A DNA stretch of 64,000 nucleotides from Methylobacterium sp. FF17 (GCF_025813715.1 NZ_CP107532.1:5138501-5202500); one strand, 5' to 3'. Positions 44,040 to 53,728 are shown, counted from the stretch's first letter. Numbers and translations are program-made. The notes: generated by a model not told the origin, from the sequence alone.

Positions 44040-45320
44040 ATGAACATCCTTCTCATCGGCTCGGGCGGGCGTGAGCACGCCCTCGCCTACGCCATCGCCA
44101 AGAGCCCCCTCTGCGGCCGCCTGTTCATCGCGCCGGGTAATCCGGGAACCACCGCGTACGGTGAGAACCGGCCCGACCTCACGGTGGCCGACCACGCGGC
44201 CGTGCGCGCCTTCTGCGCGGCCGAGGGCATCGGCCTCGTGGTCGTCGGGCCCGAGGCGCCCCTGGTGGCGGGTCTGGTGGACGATCTCCAGGCGGCGGGC
44301 ATCCGCGCCTTCGGGCCGACGAAGGCCGCCGCCCAACTGGAGGGTTCGAAGGGCTTCACCAAGGACCTCTGCGCCGAATACGGTATCCCCACCGCCGCCT
44401 TCGCACGCTTCCGGGCGCTGGAGCCGGCGCTTGCCTACCTTGCCGCGCGCGGCGCACCCATCGTGGTGAAGGCCGATGGCCTCGCGGCGGGCAAGGGCGT
44501 GGTGGTGGCCGAGACCGCCGAGCAGGCCGAAGCCGCGGTGCGCGCCCTGTTCGAGGAACCGGGCGCCGAGATCGTCATCGAGGAATGCCTGTTCGGCGAG
44601 GAGGCAAGCTTCTTCGCCCTGTGCGACGGCACCCGCGCCGTCCCGGTCGGCACGGCCCAGGATCACAAGCGCGTCTTCGACGGAGATCGCGGCCCCAATA
44701 CCGGCGGCATGGGTGCCTATTCGCCCGCCACCATCCTCACCCCCGCCCTGGAGCGGCAGGTGATGGAGACCATCATCGCCCCCACCCTCGACGGGATGCG
44801 CGCGCGCGGCACGCCCTTCACCGGCATCCTCTATGCCGGGCTGATGCTCACCGCCGAGGGGCCGAAGCTCATCGAGTACAACACCCGCTTCGGCGATCCC
44901 GAAGCTCAGGTTCTGATGCCCCGCCTCACCTCCGACCTGGTGCCGGCCCTGCTCGCCGCCTGCGACGGCGACGTCTCCGGTCTGCGCCTCGACTTCGACG
45001 AACGCCGCGCGGCGCTCACCGTGGTGATGGCCGCGGCGGGCTATCCCGGTGCGGTGACGCGCGGGTCCGAGATCCGGGGCGTGGCGACGGCGGGCGCGGA
45101 CGCGGACGTCATCGTGTTCCAGGCCGGCACCCGCGCCGAGGGCGAGCGCCTGCTGGCCGATGGCGGGCGCGTCCTCGCCGTCACCGCTTTGGGCGACAGC
45201 ATGCGGCAGGCGCAGGATCGCGCCTACGCCGCCGTCGCCCGCATCGACTGGCCGGAGGGCTTCTGCCGCCGGGATATCGGCCACCGCGCCATCGCGCGCG
45301 AGGATGCCGGCGGCGCCTGA
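44040..45320 (+). CDS. purD: Phosphoribosylamine-glycine ligase
   Basis: 426 residues from the ATG at 44040 with GGGGGA upstream; upstream in-frame text is not conserved. It makes glycinamide ribonucleotide in purine synthesis. An N-domain (MNILLIGSGGREHALAYAIA), the ATP-grasp (LEGSKGFTKDLCAEYGIPTA; PIVVKADGLAAGKGVVVAET; EASFFALCDG; RGPNTGGMGAYSPA; LIEYNTRFGDPEAQVLMPRL) and a C-terminal domain are all present. Confidence 0.97.
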   Translation: MNILLIGSGGREHALAYAIAKSPLCGRLFIAPGNPGTTAYGENRPDLTVADHAAVRAFCAAEGIGLVVVGPEAPLVAGLVDDLQAAGIRAFGPTKAAAQLEGSKGFTKDLCAEYGIPTAAFARFRALEPALAYLAARGAPIVVKADGLAAGKGVVVAETAEQAEAAVRALFEEPGAEIVIEECLFGEEASFFALCDGTRAVPVGTAQDHKRVFDGDRGPNTGGMGAYSPATILTPALERQVMETIIAPTLDGMRARGTPFTGILYAGLMLTAEGPKLIEYNTRFGDPEAQVLMPRLTSDLVPALLAACDGDVSGLRLDFDERRAALTVVMAAAGYPGAVTRGSEIRGVATAGADADVIVFQAGTRAEGERLLADGGRVLAVTALGDSMRQAQDRAYAAVARIDWPEGFCRRDIGHRAIAREDAGGA

Positions 45321-45332
45321 CCGTGCCGCCGT

Positions 45333-46331
45333 TCAGCGCTTCTTGTTGCCGCGTGGGCCGGTGGCGATCGCGGTGTTGCCCCGGTTCTCCGCGCGCAGCG
45401 TCTGCCAGCGCGCGACCCGCTCGGGATCGAGGCGGCCGTCCGCCACCGCCGCCCGCACGGCGCAGCCGGGCTCGTGGACATGGGTGCAGTCGCGGAAGCG
45501 GCAGGCCGGCGTCAGTTCGGTGATCTCGGCGAACAGCGTATCGAGGCCCTGCGCCGCGTCACCGAGCTGCAGCGAGCGGATGCCCGGCGTGTCGATGACC
45601 CAGCCGCCCCCCGCGATGGCGTGGAGCGAGCGGGACGTGGTGGTGTGGCGCCCTTTGGCGTCGTGCTCGCGGATGCCGCCCGTGGCCTGGGGTGCATCCT
45701 GGTCAGGCCCCGCCAGGGTGTTGACCAGGGTCGATTTGCCCACCCCCGACGAGCCCACCACCGCCACAGTCCGGCCGGGTCCGCACCAGGGGGCGAGTTG
45801 CGCCGCCGCCTCCGGCACGCGCGGGTTCACGATCACCACGGACAGGGCCCGCTGGAGCGCCTCGGCCTCCCGGCGGTAGCGCTCCGCATCCTCCGCCACA
45901 TCCGCCTTCGTCAGCACGATGACGGGCTCCGCCCCGCCCTGGTTGGCGAGGGCGAGATAGCGCTCGAGCCGGGTGAGGTTGAAGTCGGCATTGCAGGAGG
46001 TGACGATGAAGAGCGCATCGACATTCGCCGCCGCGAGCTGCGGTGTCGGGCTGCCCTCGCGACGCCGTTCCAGCACCGTGCGCCGGTCGAGGCGGCGGTG
46101 CAGGGTCCCGGTCTCGGGCTCCACCAGCACCCAGTCGCCCACCGCGTAGTCGCCGGTGTTGGTGTGGACCGGCAGCACCAGCTTGACCGGACCTGCCTCC
46201 GAGAGGGCGCCCATGCGCGCGCGGTGCACCGTGGCGATGCGCTGGGGCTCGAGGGCGGCCTCGTCCGGGCGGCACTGATCCGAGAAGAAATCGGACCAGC
46301 CGAGGCCCGCCAGGGTGACGGCGCCGGTCAT
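45333..46331 (-). CDS. rsgA: Ribosome small subunit-dependent GTPase A
   Basis: 332 residues from the ATG at 46329-46331. A circularly permuted GTPase: G4 (VLTKADVAED) comes before G1 (VVGSSGVGKSTLVN), then G2-like GRHTTTSRSLH and G3 (VIDTPGIRSL). An OB-fold precedes (VHTNTGDYAVGDWVLVEPE), and a zinc knuckle follows (PACRFRDCTHVHEPGCAV). It helps 30S maturation. Convergent with purD, 12 bases between their stops. Confidence 0.95.
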   Translation of the reverse strand: MTGAVTLAGLGWSDFFSDQCRPDEAALEPQRIATVHRARMGALSEAGPVKLVLPVHTNTGDYAVGDWVLVEPETGTLHRRLDRRTVLERRREGSPTPQLAAANVDALFIVTSCNADFNLTRLERYLALANQGGAEPVIVLTKADVAEDAERYRREAEALQRALSVVIVNPRVPEAAAQLAPWCGPGRTVAVVGSSGVGKSTLVNTLAGPDQDAPQATGGIREHDAKGRHTTTSRSLHAIAGGGWVIDTPGIRSLQLGDAAQGLDTLFAEITELTPACRFRDCTHVHEPGCAVRAAVADGRLDPERVARWQTLRAENRGNTAIATGPRGNKKR

Positions 46332-46371
46332 GACGCGACCGCCGGCCGGACGGGGCGATGGCCGGTGACGC

Positions 46372-49104
46372 TCAACCGGCGAGCCGCGTGAGCGCCTCCG
46401 AGATCTTCTCCAGGCGGGCCGCCTGGGCGTCCCGGCGCTCGCGCTGCTCGTCCACCACCTCGTCGGGGGCGCGGGCGAGGAAGTCCGCATTACCGAGCTT
46501 GGCCTCGATCTTGGCGATCTCGGCCGTGGCCTTGGCAGCCTCCTTCTGCAGGCGCGCGACCTCGGCGGTCAGGTCCACGATGCCCTCCAGCGGCAGGGCC
46601 GCCACCGAGCCGCGCACCAGCAACTGCACCGAGTTCTTCGGGGCGCTCGCCTCGAAGCGGATCCCGGAGAGCCGCGCCAGCCGGATCAGCGTGTCGCCCC
46701 AGCGGGTGGCGCGGGCACGCAGGGCGTCGTCGGCCCCCACCACCACGAGGGGGATCTGCGCGGCGGCCGGCACGCTGGTCTCCGAACGGGCCGAGCGGAT
46801 CTCGGAGACGAGGTCCACCAGCCAGCCCACCTCGGCCTCGGAATCGGCGTCGTTCAGGGCCGCGAGGTCCGGCCAGGGTGCGAGCGCCAGGAGGCCGCGC
46901 TCCGGAACACCCTCGCCCTTGATCGCCCAGAGTTCCTCGGTGAGGAACGGCATGAACGGGTGCAGCAGCTTGGCGATCTGATCGATCAGGAACGCCACGG
47001 TCGCCTGCGTCTCGGCCTTCAGGGCGGGATCGACGCCCTCCCCCTGCAGCACGGGTTTCGCCAGTTCGAGGTACCAGTCGCAGAAGATGTTCCAGACGAA
47101 GCGGTAGGCGGCCGCCGCCGCATCGTTGAAGCGGTAGGCCTCGAGCGCCGCCGTGACCTCGGCGACGGCCCGGGCCGCCTCCCCCAGGGCCCAGCGGTTG
47201 AGGGATTCGGCGGCGGCCTCGGGGCGGTAATCGACGCGCAGCACGCAGCCGTTCATCTCGGCGAAGCGCGAGGCGTTCCAGAGCTTCGTCGCGAAGTTGC
47301 GGTAGCCCTCGACCCGGTTCACCGCGAGCTTGATGTCGCGCCCCTGCGCCGCCATCGCCGCGAGGGTGAAGCGCAGGGCGTCCGCGCCGTACTGGTCGAT
47401 GAGTCCCAGCGGATCGACCACGTTGCCCTTCGACTTCGACATCTTGGCGCCGGACGCGTCGCGCACCAGGGTGTGCAGGTAGACGGTGTCGAACGGCACC
47501 CGGTCGGTGACGTGCAGCCCGAGCATCATCATCCGGGCGACCCAGAAGAAGATGATGTCCTTGCCCGTGACCAGGGTGTTCGTCGGGTAGTAGCGCTCCA
47601 GTTCCGGCGTCGCGTCGGGCCAGCCCAGCGTCGAGAACGGCCACAGGGCGGAGGAGAACCAGGTGTCGAGGACGTCCTCGTCCCGGCGCAGGGCGACGGG
47701 GGTCCCGCGCTTCGCGTCGGCCTGGGCTTGTGCCTCCGCCTCGCTGGTCGCGACGTAGATCCCGCCCTCGTCGTCGTACCAGACCGGGATCTGGTGGCCC
47801 CACCAGAGCTGGCGCGAGATGCACCACGGCTCGATGTTCTCCAACCATTGGAAGAACGTCTTCTCGTAATTCTCGGGCACGAAACGGGTTTTGCCGTCGC
47901 GCACCGCCTGCAGGGCGCGCTCCGCCAGCGGCTTCACATTCACGTACCACTGGTCCGTGAGGTAGGGCTCGATGACGACGTTGGAGCGGTCGCCATGCGG
48001 GACCGCATGGGTGTTGGGCTCCACCAGACGCAGGCGCTCCCGCGCCTCCATCAGCTCGACCACGCGCTTGCGCGCCGCGAAGCGGTCGAGTCCGTGGAGA
48101 GCCAGCGCCTCCGGCTCGGGGTTCGCATCCGCCAGGAAAGCCGCGTTCCCGTCGAGGCTTACGCGGGCTTCCGCATCCAAAATGTTGATCGGCGTGCAGC
48201 CGGCGCGGCGACCCACCTCGAAGTCGTTGAAGTCGTGCGCCGGCGTTATCTTGACCGCACCCGTGCCCTTCTCCGGGTCGGAATAGGTGTCGGCGATGAT
48301 CGGGATGAGGCGCCCGACCAGCGGCAGGCGCACGCGGCGGCCGACGAGGTGGGTGTAGCGCTCATCCTCCGGATGGACCGCGACCGCCGTGTCGCCGAGC
48401 ATGGTCTCGGGCCGGGTGGTCGCCACGGTGATGACGTCCCCGGTCTCGGCGCCGGTGTCGTCCACGATCGGATAGTCGAAGTGCCAGAGGTGGCCCTTCA
48501 CTTCGACCTGGAGCACCTCGAGGTCGGAGATCGCGGTCTGGAACTTCGGATCCCAGTTCACGAGGCGCTTGTCGCGGTAGATCAGCCCCTGGGCGTGGAG
48601 GTCCACGAAGGTCTTGGTGACGGCGCGGACCATCTGGTCGTCGGGGGCGCCCGAGACGCCCATGGTGAAGCGCTCGCGCGTCCAGTCGCAGGAGGCGCCG
48701 AGCCGCTTCAGCTGATTGACGATGGCCCCGCCCGATTCCGCCTTCCAGGCCCAGACTTTCTCCACGAAGGCGGTGCGGCCGATCTCGCGCCGGCCCGGCT
48801 CCCCCGCCTCGGCGAGGCGGCGCTCCACCACCATCTGGGTGGCGATGCCGGCATGGTCGGTGCCCGGCTGCCAGAGCACGTCGCGGCCGCGCATGCGCTC
48901 GAACCGGCAGAGGATGTCCTGCAGCGTGTTGTTGAGGGCGTGCCCCATGTGCAGGCTGCCCGTCACGTTCGGTGGCGGGATCACCATGGTGAAGGGCTTC
49001 GCCCCGGCGCGCTCGGGGCGGCCGGCCCGGAAGGCGCCGCCGGTCTCCCAGGCGGCACTGACGCGCGCCTCGACGGCGGCGGGGTCGAAGGTCTTGTCCA
49101 TCAT
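46372..49104 (-). CDS. valS: Valyl-tRNA synthetase
   Basis: 910 residues. Class I synthetase: HIGH-type motif in PPPNVTGSLHMGHALNN, the CP1 editing domain (VATTRPETMLGDTAVAVHPE; ITPAHDFNDFEVGRR), the KMSKS loop in KMSKSKGNVVDP, an anticodon-binding helix bundle and a C-terminal coiled coil (EVARLQKEAAKATAEIAKIE) that contacts the tRNA. Complete. Confidence 0.97.
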   Translation of the reverse strand: MMDKTFDPAAVEARVSAAWETGGAFRAGRPERAGAKPFTMVIPPPNVTGSLHMGHALNNTLQDILCRFERMRGRDVLWQPGTDHAGIATQMVVERRLAEAGEPGRREIGRTAFVEKVWAWKAESGGAIVNQLKRLGASCDWTRERFTMGVSGAPDDQMVRAVTKTFVDLHAQGLIYRDKRLVNWDPKFQTAISDLEVLQVEVKGHLWHFDYPIVDDTGAETGDVITVATTRPETMLGDTAVAVHPEDERYTHLVGRRVRLPLVGRLIPIIADTYSDPEKGTGAVKITPAHDFNDFEVGRRAGCTPINILDAEARVSLDGNAAFLADANPEPEALALHGLDRFAARKRVVELMEARERLRLVEPNTHAVPHGDRSNVVIEPYLTDQWYVNVKPLAERALQAVRDGKTRFVPENYEKTFFQWLENIEPWCISRQLWWGHQIPVWYDDEGGIYVATSEAEAQAQADAKRGTPVALRRDEDVLDTWFSSALWPFSTLGWPDATPELERYYPTNTLVTGKDIIFFWVARMMMLGLHVTDRVPFDTVYLHTLVRDASGAKMSKSKGNVVDPLGLIDQYGADALRFTLAAMAAQGRDIKLAVNRVEGYRNFATKLWNASRFAEMNGCVLRVDYRPEAAAESLNRWALGEAARAVAEVTAALEAYRFNDAAAAAYRFVWNIFCDWYLELAKPVLQGEGVDPALKAETQATVAFLIDQIAKLLHPFMPFLTEELWAIKGEGVPERGLLALAPWPDLAALNDADSEAEVGWLVDLVSEIRSARSETSVPAAAQIPLVVVGADDALRARATRWGDTLIRLARLSGIRFEASAPKNSVQLLVRGSVAALPLEGIVDLTAEVARLQKEAAKATAEIAKIEAKLGNADFLARAPDEVVDEQRERRDAQAARLEKISEALTRLAG

Positions 49105-49219
49105 GGGCGGTGTCGGTTCACGTCTCGGATCGGCGGGGTCGGCCCGCTTTCAACCCGTCAGGTGCCCGGCGTCAACACGCACGCCCCGCGATTCGCCCGT
49201 CCGGGCCCGGCGCTGACGC

Positions 49220-49870
49220 CTAGCGGCCCCGCGCCACGCGCTCGATCTCGGCCCGGACCAGCCGCTCGACCATGCTCGGCAGGTTCTCGTCGAGCCAGCC
49301 CTTCAGCATCGGACGCAGCATGTCCTGCACGAGGTCTTCCAGGGTACGGGCCTGGCTGCTCATCACCGTGTTCGAGAGCATATGGAAGGCCTGCGCCACG
49401 CTGGCGTCGGTGACGGCCGAGGTCAGGCGCTCGGTGGCGGCCGATACGGGGGCCGACATCGGAGCCGGCTCCGGCTCCAGACCCCAGGGGTCGGGCTCCG
49501 GGCGCGGTGGTTCGACCGGGGCGGCGGCCCGGGGCGGCGGGAGCGGCTCGGGTTCGGGCTCGTCGTCGTCGAAGGAGATCGCATCGAAGTCGATCTGCCC
49601 GTCCTCGATCGGCGCCTTCTCCGGCGGTGCCTTGGCGAAGGCGACCACCGGCTCGTCGAGGGGCACGGGCTTGCGGATCGGCTGCGCGATCTCGGCGAGA
49701 TCGAGCACGTCGTCGTTCTCGGGCGGCGGCGGTGGCGCGGGACGCGGGGCCGCCGGTCCCTCGGCCTTGGCGTTCTGGTCGTCGGCGATGATGCGACGGA
49801 TGGAGGCGAGGATCTCCTCCATCGAGGGTTCCTGCGCCTTGTCCGACACCTTGGGGCTCGCTGCACTCAT
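49220..49870 (-). CDS. popZ: Polar organizing protein PopZ (DUF2497)
   Basis: 216 residues from MSAASPKVSDKAQEPSMEEI. A short N-terminal helix (EPSMEEILASIRRIIADDQN) that recruits partners, a disordered Pro/Glu/Asp-rich middle (~35-140) and a C-terminal oligomerisation region of three helices (LEDLVQDMLRPMLKGWLDEN; LPSMVERLVRAEIERVARGR). This is the PopZ layout; it builds a polar hub that anchors ParB-parS at the cell poles. Next to valS and tolC, as in other alphaproteobacteria. Confidence 0.93.
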   Translation of the reverse strand: MSAASPKVSDKAQEPSMEEILASIRRIIADDQNAKAEGPAAPRPAPPPPPENDDVLDLAEIAQPIRKPVPLDEPVVAFAKAPPEKAPIEDGQIDFDAISFDDDEPEPEPLPPPRAAAPVEPPRPEPDPWGLEPEPAPMSAPVSAATERLTSAVTDASVAQAFHMLSNTVMSSQARTLEDLVQDMLRPMLKGWLDENLPSMVERLVRAEIERVARGR

Positions 49871-50181
49871 CCGGACGACGCTCGGGATTGGGGGTAAACG
49901 GTTGATGACGGGCGCGAGTATTTCACGCTCCCATCCCGATACAAGCGCCGGCCGCCGCGCGGCACGGGATAAGTGCCGCTCCGGACGGTCCCGTCGCGGC
50001 AGCCCGCTCCGGCCGTCGAAAGGCACCCGGCCAGACCCGCGCGCCGGCCCCCGGACAAGTCGTGGCGAGGCCGTCCGGACGCGCGCCGGCCCCGGCTTCG
50101 GCGCTCGGGTTCCGGTCAGATCCGCGCCCGGCTTCGTGATCCGGCGGCTCCGGTCCCCGGCCCGATCGGCCGGGGTTCGGC

Positions 50182-51549
50182 TCAGCGGCCGTCGGGCGTG
50201 CGCACGCCGTACCAGAGGTCCTTGACCTGGTCGAAATGCTCGCGTGGGCTGTAGACTGCCACGGGCAGTGCGGTGAAGCGCACGGTGAGGCGGCCCACCG
50301 CCTGGACCACGCCGTAGGAGAAGATCACCCGGTCGCGCTGGGCGAGGATGAGGTTGGTGCGGGCGTTCAGCAATTCCTGCTGCGCGTTCAGCACGTCGAG
50401 GGTGGTGCGCTGGCCGACGCGGGCTTCCTCGCGCACGCCGTTGAGGGCGACCTCGTTGGCCTGCACCTGCGCCTGTGAGGCGATCACCTGCGCCTTGGCG
50501 GCCTCCAGGCGGCCCCAGGCCGTCACGATGGCCGACCGGATCTGGTCGCGGATGTCCTCGGCATCGAGGCGCCGCTGCCCGACCGTCTCCTTGGCCTGGC
50601 GGATCTGCGAGTAGGTCTGCCCGCCCTCGTAGAGCGGGATGGAGAGCCGGCCCACGATGGTGGCGCTGACCGCGTTGTCGCCAGGGAACTGGGAATCGTA
50701 GCGCTGCTGCACGGAGCCCTGCAGGCCGGCAGTGGGGTAGAGTGCGCCCTCGAGCACCTTCACCTGGGCCTCGGCAACGTCCACGAGGTGCAGGGCCGAG
50801 AGGATCTGCGGATGCTCCTTCAGCCCGATATTGATCGAGGCGTCGAGGCTGGGCGGCACGTAGCGGTCGAGGGGGCGCCCCGGGGCGAGCTGGCGCGGTT
50901 CCACGCCGATGAAGCGCCGGTAATTGCCGATGCTGGCGCGCAAGGTCGCCTCGGCGCCGCTCACGTCCGAGCGGGCGCCGGCGAGGCGCGCCTCAGCCTG
51001 GGCGACGTCGGTGCGGGTCACCTCGCCGACGTTGAAGCGGTCGCGTGTCTGCCGGAGCTGCTCCTCGAGCACCTCCACGTTGTTGCGGCGCAGCTCGAGA
51101 TTCGCCGTGTCGCTCAGCACGAACATGTACGCCTGGGCGGCATTGTACAGCGTCGTCATCTCGGTGGAGCGCAAGGCTTCCCGGACGCGGAGCACGTCGG
51201 ACTCCGCCTGACGGGTCTGGTTGTCCGTGCGAAAGCCGTTGAACAGGGTCTGGTTCACGGTCAGACCCGCGCCGCCCGGGCGGGTGACCCGGTTGAAGCG
51301 CACGCCCGAGACCCGACCGTCGGTCTGGCCAAGGCCGATATCGGCGTCGAGGCTCACGGTGGGACGATAGCCGGATTTCGCCTGCGCCACGGTCTCATCG
51401 GTGGCGCGGACGTTGGCACGGCCGGAATTCAGGGCCGGATTGGCGGCGTATGCCCGCGAGAGCGCGCTCTCCAACGTCTCCGCAGCGGCCGGGCTCGCCA
51501 CGGCGAGGGCCAGTACGGCGAGGCCGGCCGGCCGAAGCCTCGTGCGCAT
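50182..51549 (-). CDS. tolC: TolC-family outer membrane channel
   Basis: 455 residues from the ATG at 51547-51549. A signal peptide (LRPAGLAVLALAVASPAAAE) and two internal repeats of the outer membrane efflux protein fold (SALSRAYAANPALNSGRANV; NQTLFNGFRTDNQTRQAESD; VGEVTRTDVAQAEARLAGA; VGQRTTLDVLNAQQELLNAR). It forms a trimeric channel for type I secretion and drug efflux, so it could serve the RTX phosphatase in this window. Confidence 0.93.
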   Translation of the reverse strand: MRTRLRPAGLAVLALAVASPAAAETLESALSRAYAANPALNSGRANVRATDETVAQAKSGYRPTVSLDADIGLGQTDGRVSGVRFNRVTRPGGAGLTVNQTLFNGFRTDNQTRQAESDVLRVREALRSTEMTTLYNAAQAYMFVLSDTANLELRRNNVEVLEEQLRQTRDRFNVGEVTRTDVAQAEARLAGARSDVSGAEATLRASIGNYRRFIGVEPRQLAPGRPLDRYVPPSLDASINIGLKEHPQILSALHLVDVAEAQVKVLEGALYPTAGLQGSVQQRYDSQFPGDNAVSATIVGRLSIPLYEGGQTYSQIRQAKETVGQRRLDAEDIRDQIRSAIVTAWGRLEAAKAQVIASQAQVQANEVALNGVREEARVGQRTTLDVLNAQQELLNARTNLILAQRDRVIFSYGVVQAVGRLTVRFTALPVAVYSPREHFDQVKDLWYGVRTPDGR

Positions 51550-51734
51550 CGCAGGTCTCGATTCTCTCACGCTCATCAGCCCTTGCGGTTTCTCGATGAA
51601 CCGGACGACCATCGAAATGGCCGCCGCGCCTGGACGCGATCCGGGTTGCCCGCCTCAACGCCAAGTCTACTCGACCTTCGCCGCCGGGGCACCGGCTGGT
51701 TCCTGTGTGCGGCGCGAATGGCCGGGGGTGCCGC

Positions 51735-51771
51735 AAAAAAGCGACACCGCGTCCGTGGGCGGACGCGGTGT
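51735..51771 (-). terminator. Intrinsic terminator of pcm
   Basis: ACACCGCGTCC-gtgggc-GGACGCGGTGT, followed leftwards after a short spacer by TTTTTT (51735-51740). It is 15 bases after the pcm stop. Confidence 0.88.
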
Positions 51772-51785
51772 GTCCCAGGACGCCT

Positions 51786-52436
51786 TCAGAAGGCGAAGCC
51801 GGCCTCGGCCGCGAAAGCCCCGAGGGCTGGAAGGGCGGCGTCGAAGAGCGGGCGCGCCCCGAAGGCGTCGCCGGCCCTGACGAACAGAGTCGCCTTGGCG
51901 GCCCGGTCCGGGCCCAGCACGCAGGCGAGGCGGCCGCCATCGGCGAGCTGATCGAGGAGCGCCTGGGGGCGGGTCTCGATGCGGCCGTTCACCAGGATGG
52001 CCGCGTAGGGGGCCGTCTTGGGGGCGCCGGCCGCGATCGGACCCTCGACGACCTCGATGCCGGCGGTGTCGGCCAAGCGCTCACGGGCGCCGGCCGCGAG
52101 TTCGGGGCTGGATTCGAGCGCCACCACCTTCGCGCCGAGGCGCTCCAGGATCGCGGCGCCGTAGCCGTAGCCCGTGCCGACGTCGAGGACCCGGTCCCCG
52201 GGCTGGATCGCCAGGGCCTGGATCAGGCGCGCCAGCAGCATCGGCGCGGCCACCGCCCGGCCTTCGGAACCGACCCGGAGGGTCTGGTCGATATAGGCGA
52301 AATCCTCGCGGCCCGGCGGCACGAAGCGCTCGCGGGGAACCGCCTCGAACGCATCGAGGACCGCGACGTCGTTCACGTCGAAGGTCCGCAGCTGACAATC
52401 GACCATGAGGCGTCGCGCCTGCGCGTAATCGAGCAT
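51786..52436 (-). CDS. pcm: Protein-L-isoaspartate O-methyltransferase family protein
   Basis: 216 residues from the ATG at 52434-52436. The PCMT fold with SAM motif I VLDVGTGYGYGAAIL, the substrate-site loop APMLLARLIQAL and post-motif VVALESSPELA. It lacks the usual S-A-P-H-M sequence (here AAPMLL), as in the branch next to tolC in alphaproteobacteria, so activity on isoaspartate is likely but not certain. Same direction as tolC; a terminator separates them. Confidence 0.88.
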   Translation of the reverse strand: MLDYAQARRLMVDCQLRTFDVNDVAVLDAFEAVPRERFVPPGREDFAYIDQTLRVGSEGRAVAAPMLLARLIQALAIQPGDRVLDVGTGYGYGAAILERLGAKVVALESSPELAAGARERLADTAGIEVVEGPIAAGAPKTAPYAAILVNGRIETRPQALLDQLADGGRLACVLGPDRAAKATLFVRAGDAFGARPLFDAALPALGAFAAEAGFAF

Positions 52437-52715
52437 GGGTGCCGTCTTCCCTCGCCGCTGGGCCGGCTCGCCGGCCTGTTCCTTCGGGCGGCGGGCGGCC
52501 ACGCCGAAGCTTGCGGGTTGTCGTGGATCGACTCGCAAAACGCAAGGTTCGCGGAAGTCGGTTCGGCGGCGCTGACGAGGGGGAGCGGGCATTGAATTCG
52601 CGAGGGGAGTCGAGGATTCGCGAAGGGGGAACGACCGGGGAGCGAACCGAAGTCGCTGGGCAGGTCCCGGTTCGGAAACGCGTCCGAGTTCGAAAGCGCG
52701 TCCCAGTCCGGAAGA

Positions 52716-52789
52716 TGGAGGCCTCGCCCGGAATCGAACCGGGGTGCAAGGATTTGCAGTCCTCTGCGTAACCACTCCGCCACGAGGCC
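52716..52789 (-). tRNA. tRNA-Cys (GCA)
   Basis: 74 bases: acceptor GGCCTCG / CGAGGCC, D-arm GGCGGAGTGGTTACGC, anticodon loop CTGCAAA with GCA, T-loop GGTTCGATTCC, U discriminator and encoded CCA. All arms fold. Confidence 0.95.
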
Positions 52790-53057
52790 TCTGTCGCGCG
52801 GCCCGATCGCTCGGGCCTCTCGGCGACCCCCGTCCGGGCGGCCGGCTCGGGGAGAGCCGGTCTCTAGCAGAGCCTTGGGCGGAAGGGCAACGGCCTTTGG
52901 GTGATCTCGGGGTGATCTCGTCAAAAAGGTTGGCGGTGCCTCGTCCGGCACCGGCGCGGCGTCCGGGCGCGGACCATAAGGGTGCGACGAGCATGGCCGA
53001 AAAACATGACGGTTTTATCGAATCCCGTGCCGCGGGGCTCTTGCGCCCGGACAACCC

Positions 53058-53158
53058 GCTGTGTAGACCCCCGATCGCGGTCCCCGATAGCTCAGTTGGT
53101 AGAGCAAGCGACTGTTAATCGCTTTGTCGCAGGTTCGAGTCCTGCTCGGGGAGCCAAA
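53058..53158 (+). repeat. 101-base duplicated tRNA-Asn unit, copy 1
   Basis: Identical over 101 bases to 53414-53514, covering 23 bases upstream, the tRNA gene and two bases after it. A recent duplication or gene conversion. Confidence 0.95.
53081..53156 (+). tRNA. tRNA-Asn (GTT), copy 1
   Basis: 76 bases: acceptor TCCCCGA / TCGGGGA, D-arm GCTCAGTTGGTAGAGC, anticodon loop CTGTTAA with GTT, T-loop GGTTCGAGTCC, encoded CCA. Confidence 0.95.
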
Positions 53159-53318
53159 CCTTCCTTTGATCCCGCCGCTGTCGGTTCGACGTGCCGGTGA
53201 ACGTGGAAGAGCCCATCCGGCACCATCTCTGTTTTGTACGTGCGGCGGTTGCCGTCCCAGGCATGGCTGCGAGCATCGCCAGCCCCAACGGTGCGGGACT
53301 TCGCGGTATCCCGACGGT

Positions 53319-53401
53319 GCGCGAAGGCCTTTCCCACCATGCGCGAAGGCTCTTTGCATCATGCGCAAAGGCTCCTGCCCTCTTGCGCGAAGGCTCTTGC
53401 G
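53319..53401 (+). repeat. 22-base tandem repeat between the tRNA-Asn genes
   Basis: Three 22-base units and a partial fourth, each starting GCGCGAAGG (one GCGCAAAGG); the second half of each unit varies. It lies just before the second tRNA-Asn copy. Confidence 0.8.
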
Positions 53402-53413
53402 TCTCGGCAAAGT

Positions 53414-53514
53414 GCTGTGTAGACCCCCGATCGCGGTCCCCGATAGCTCAGTTGGTAGAGCAAGCGACTGTTAATCGCTTTGTCGCAGGTTCGAGTCCTG
53501 CTCGGGGAGCCAAA
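53414..53514 (+). repeat. 101-base duplicated tRNA-Asn unit, copy 2
   Basis: See copy 1; no differences between the two. Confidence 0.95.
53437..53512 (+). tRNA. tRNA-Asn (GTT), copy 2
   Basis: Identical in sequence to copy 1, 356 bases further on. Confidence 0.95.
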
Positions 53515-53675
53515 TCTTTTCCTGGACTTCGCTGATCTCTGATCGAGACAGCTTCGGATCGTGGATCGACCTTCTGGGATCGGTCCTGCCGCTCGTTCGA
53601 ATCCTTCCCTGCTCTGCTTGCCGTCCGCCCTCGCATCGCACCCGGGGGCGAAGGGCGGTGTTCCGCGTCCGAACG

Positions 53676-53717
53676 CCGAACCACCCCACCGGCCCCGGGG
53701 CCGGTGGGGTGGTTCGG
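53676..53717. terminator. 42-base perfect palindrome between tRNA-Asn and dedA
   Basis: Two 21-base halves (left half CCGAACCACCCCACCGGCCC plus C) that are exact reverse complements, with no loop. It lies 12 bases after the dedA stop; there is no T-run, so it could be a bidirectional terminator for convergent transcription or a cruciform-forming site. Confidence 0.6.
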
Positions 53718-53728
53718 TTCGAGAGGCG

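Noticed and set aside
52437..52715. Coding frames upstream of pcm
   Set aside because: The sequence is a string of near-repeats of TTCGCGAA/CGGAA type; no frame is conserved-looking.
53319..53401. Possible CRISPR array
   Set aside because: The units are contiguous with no spacers and differ in their second halves.
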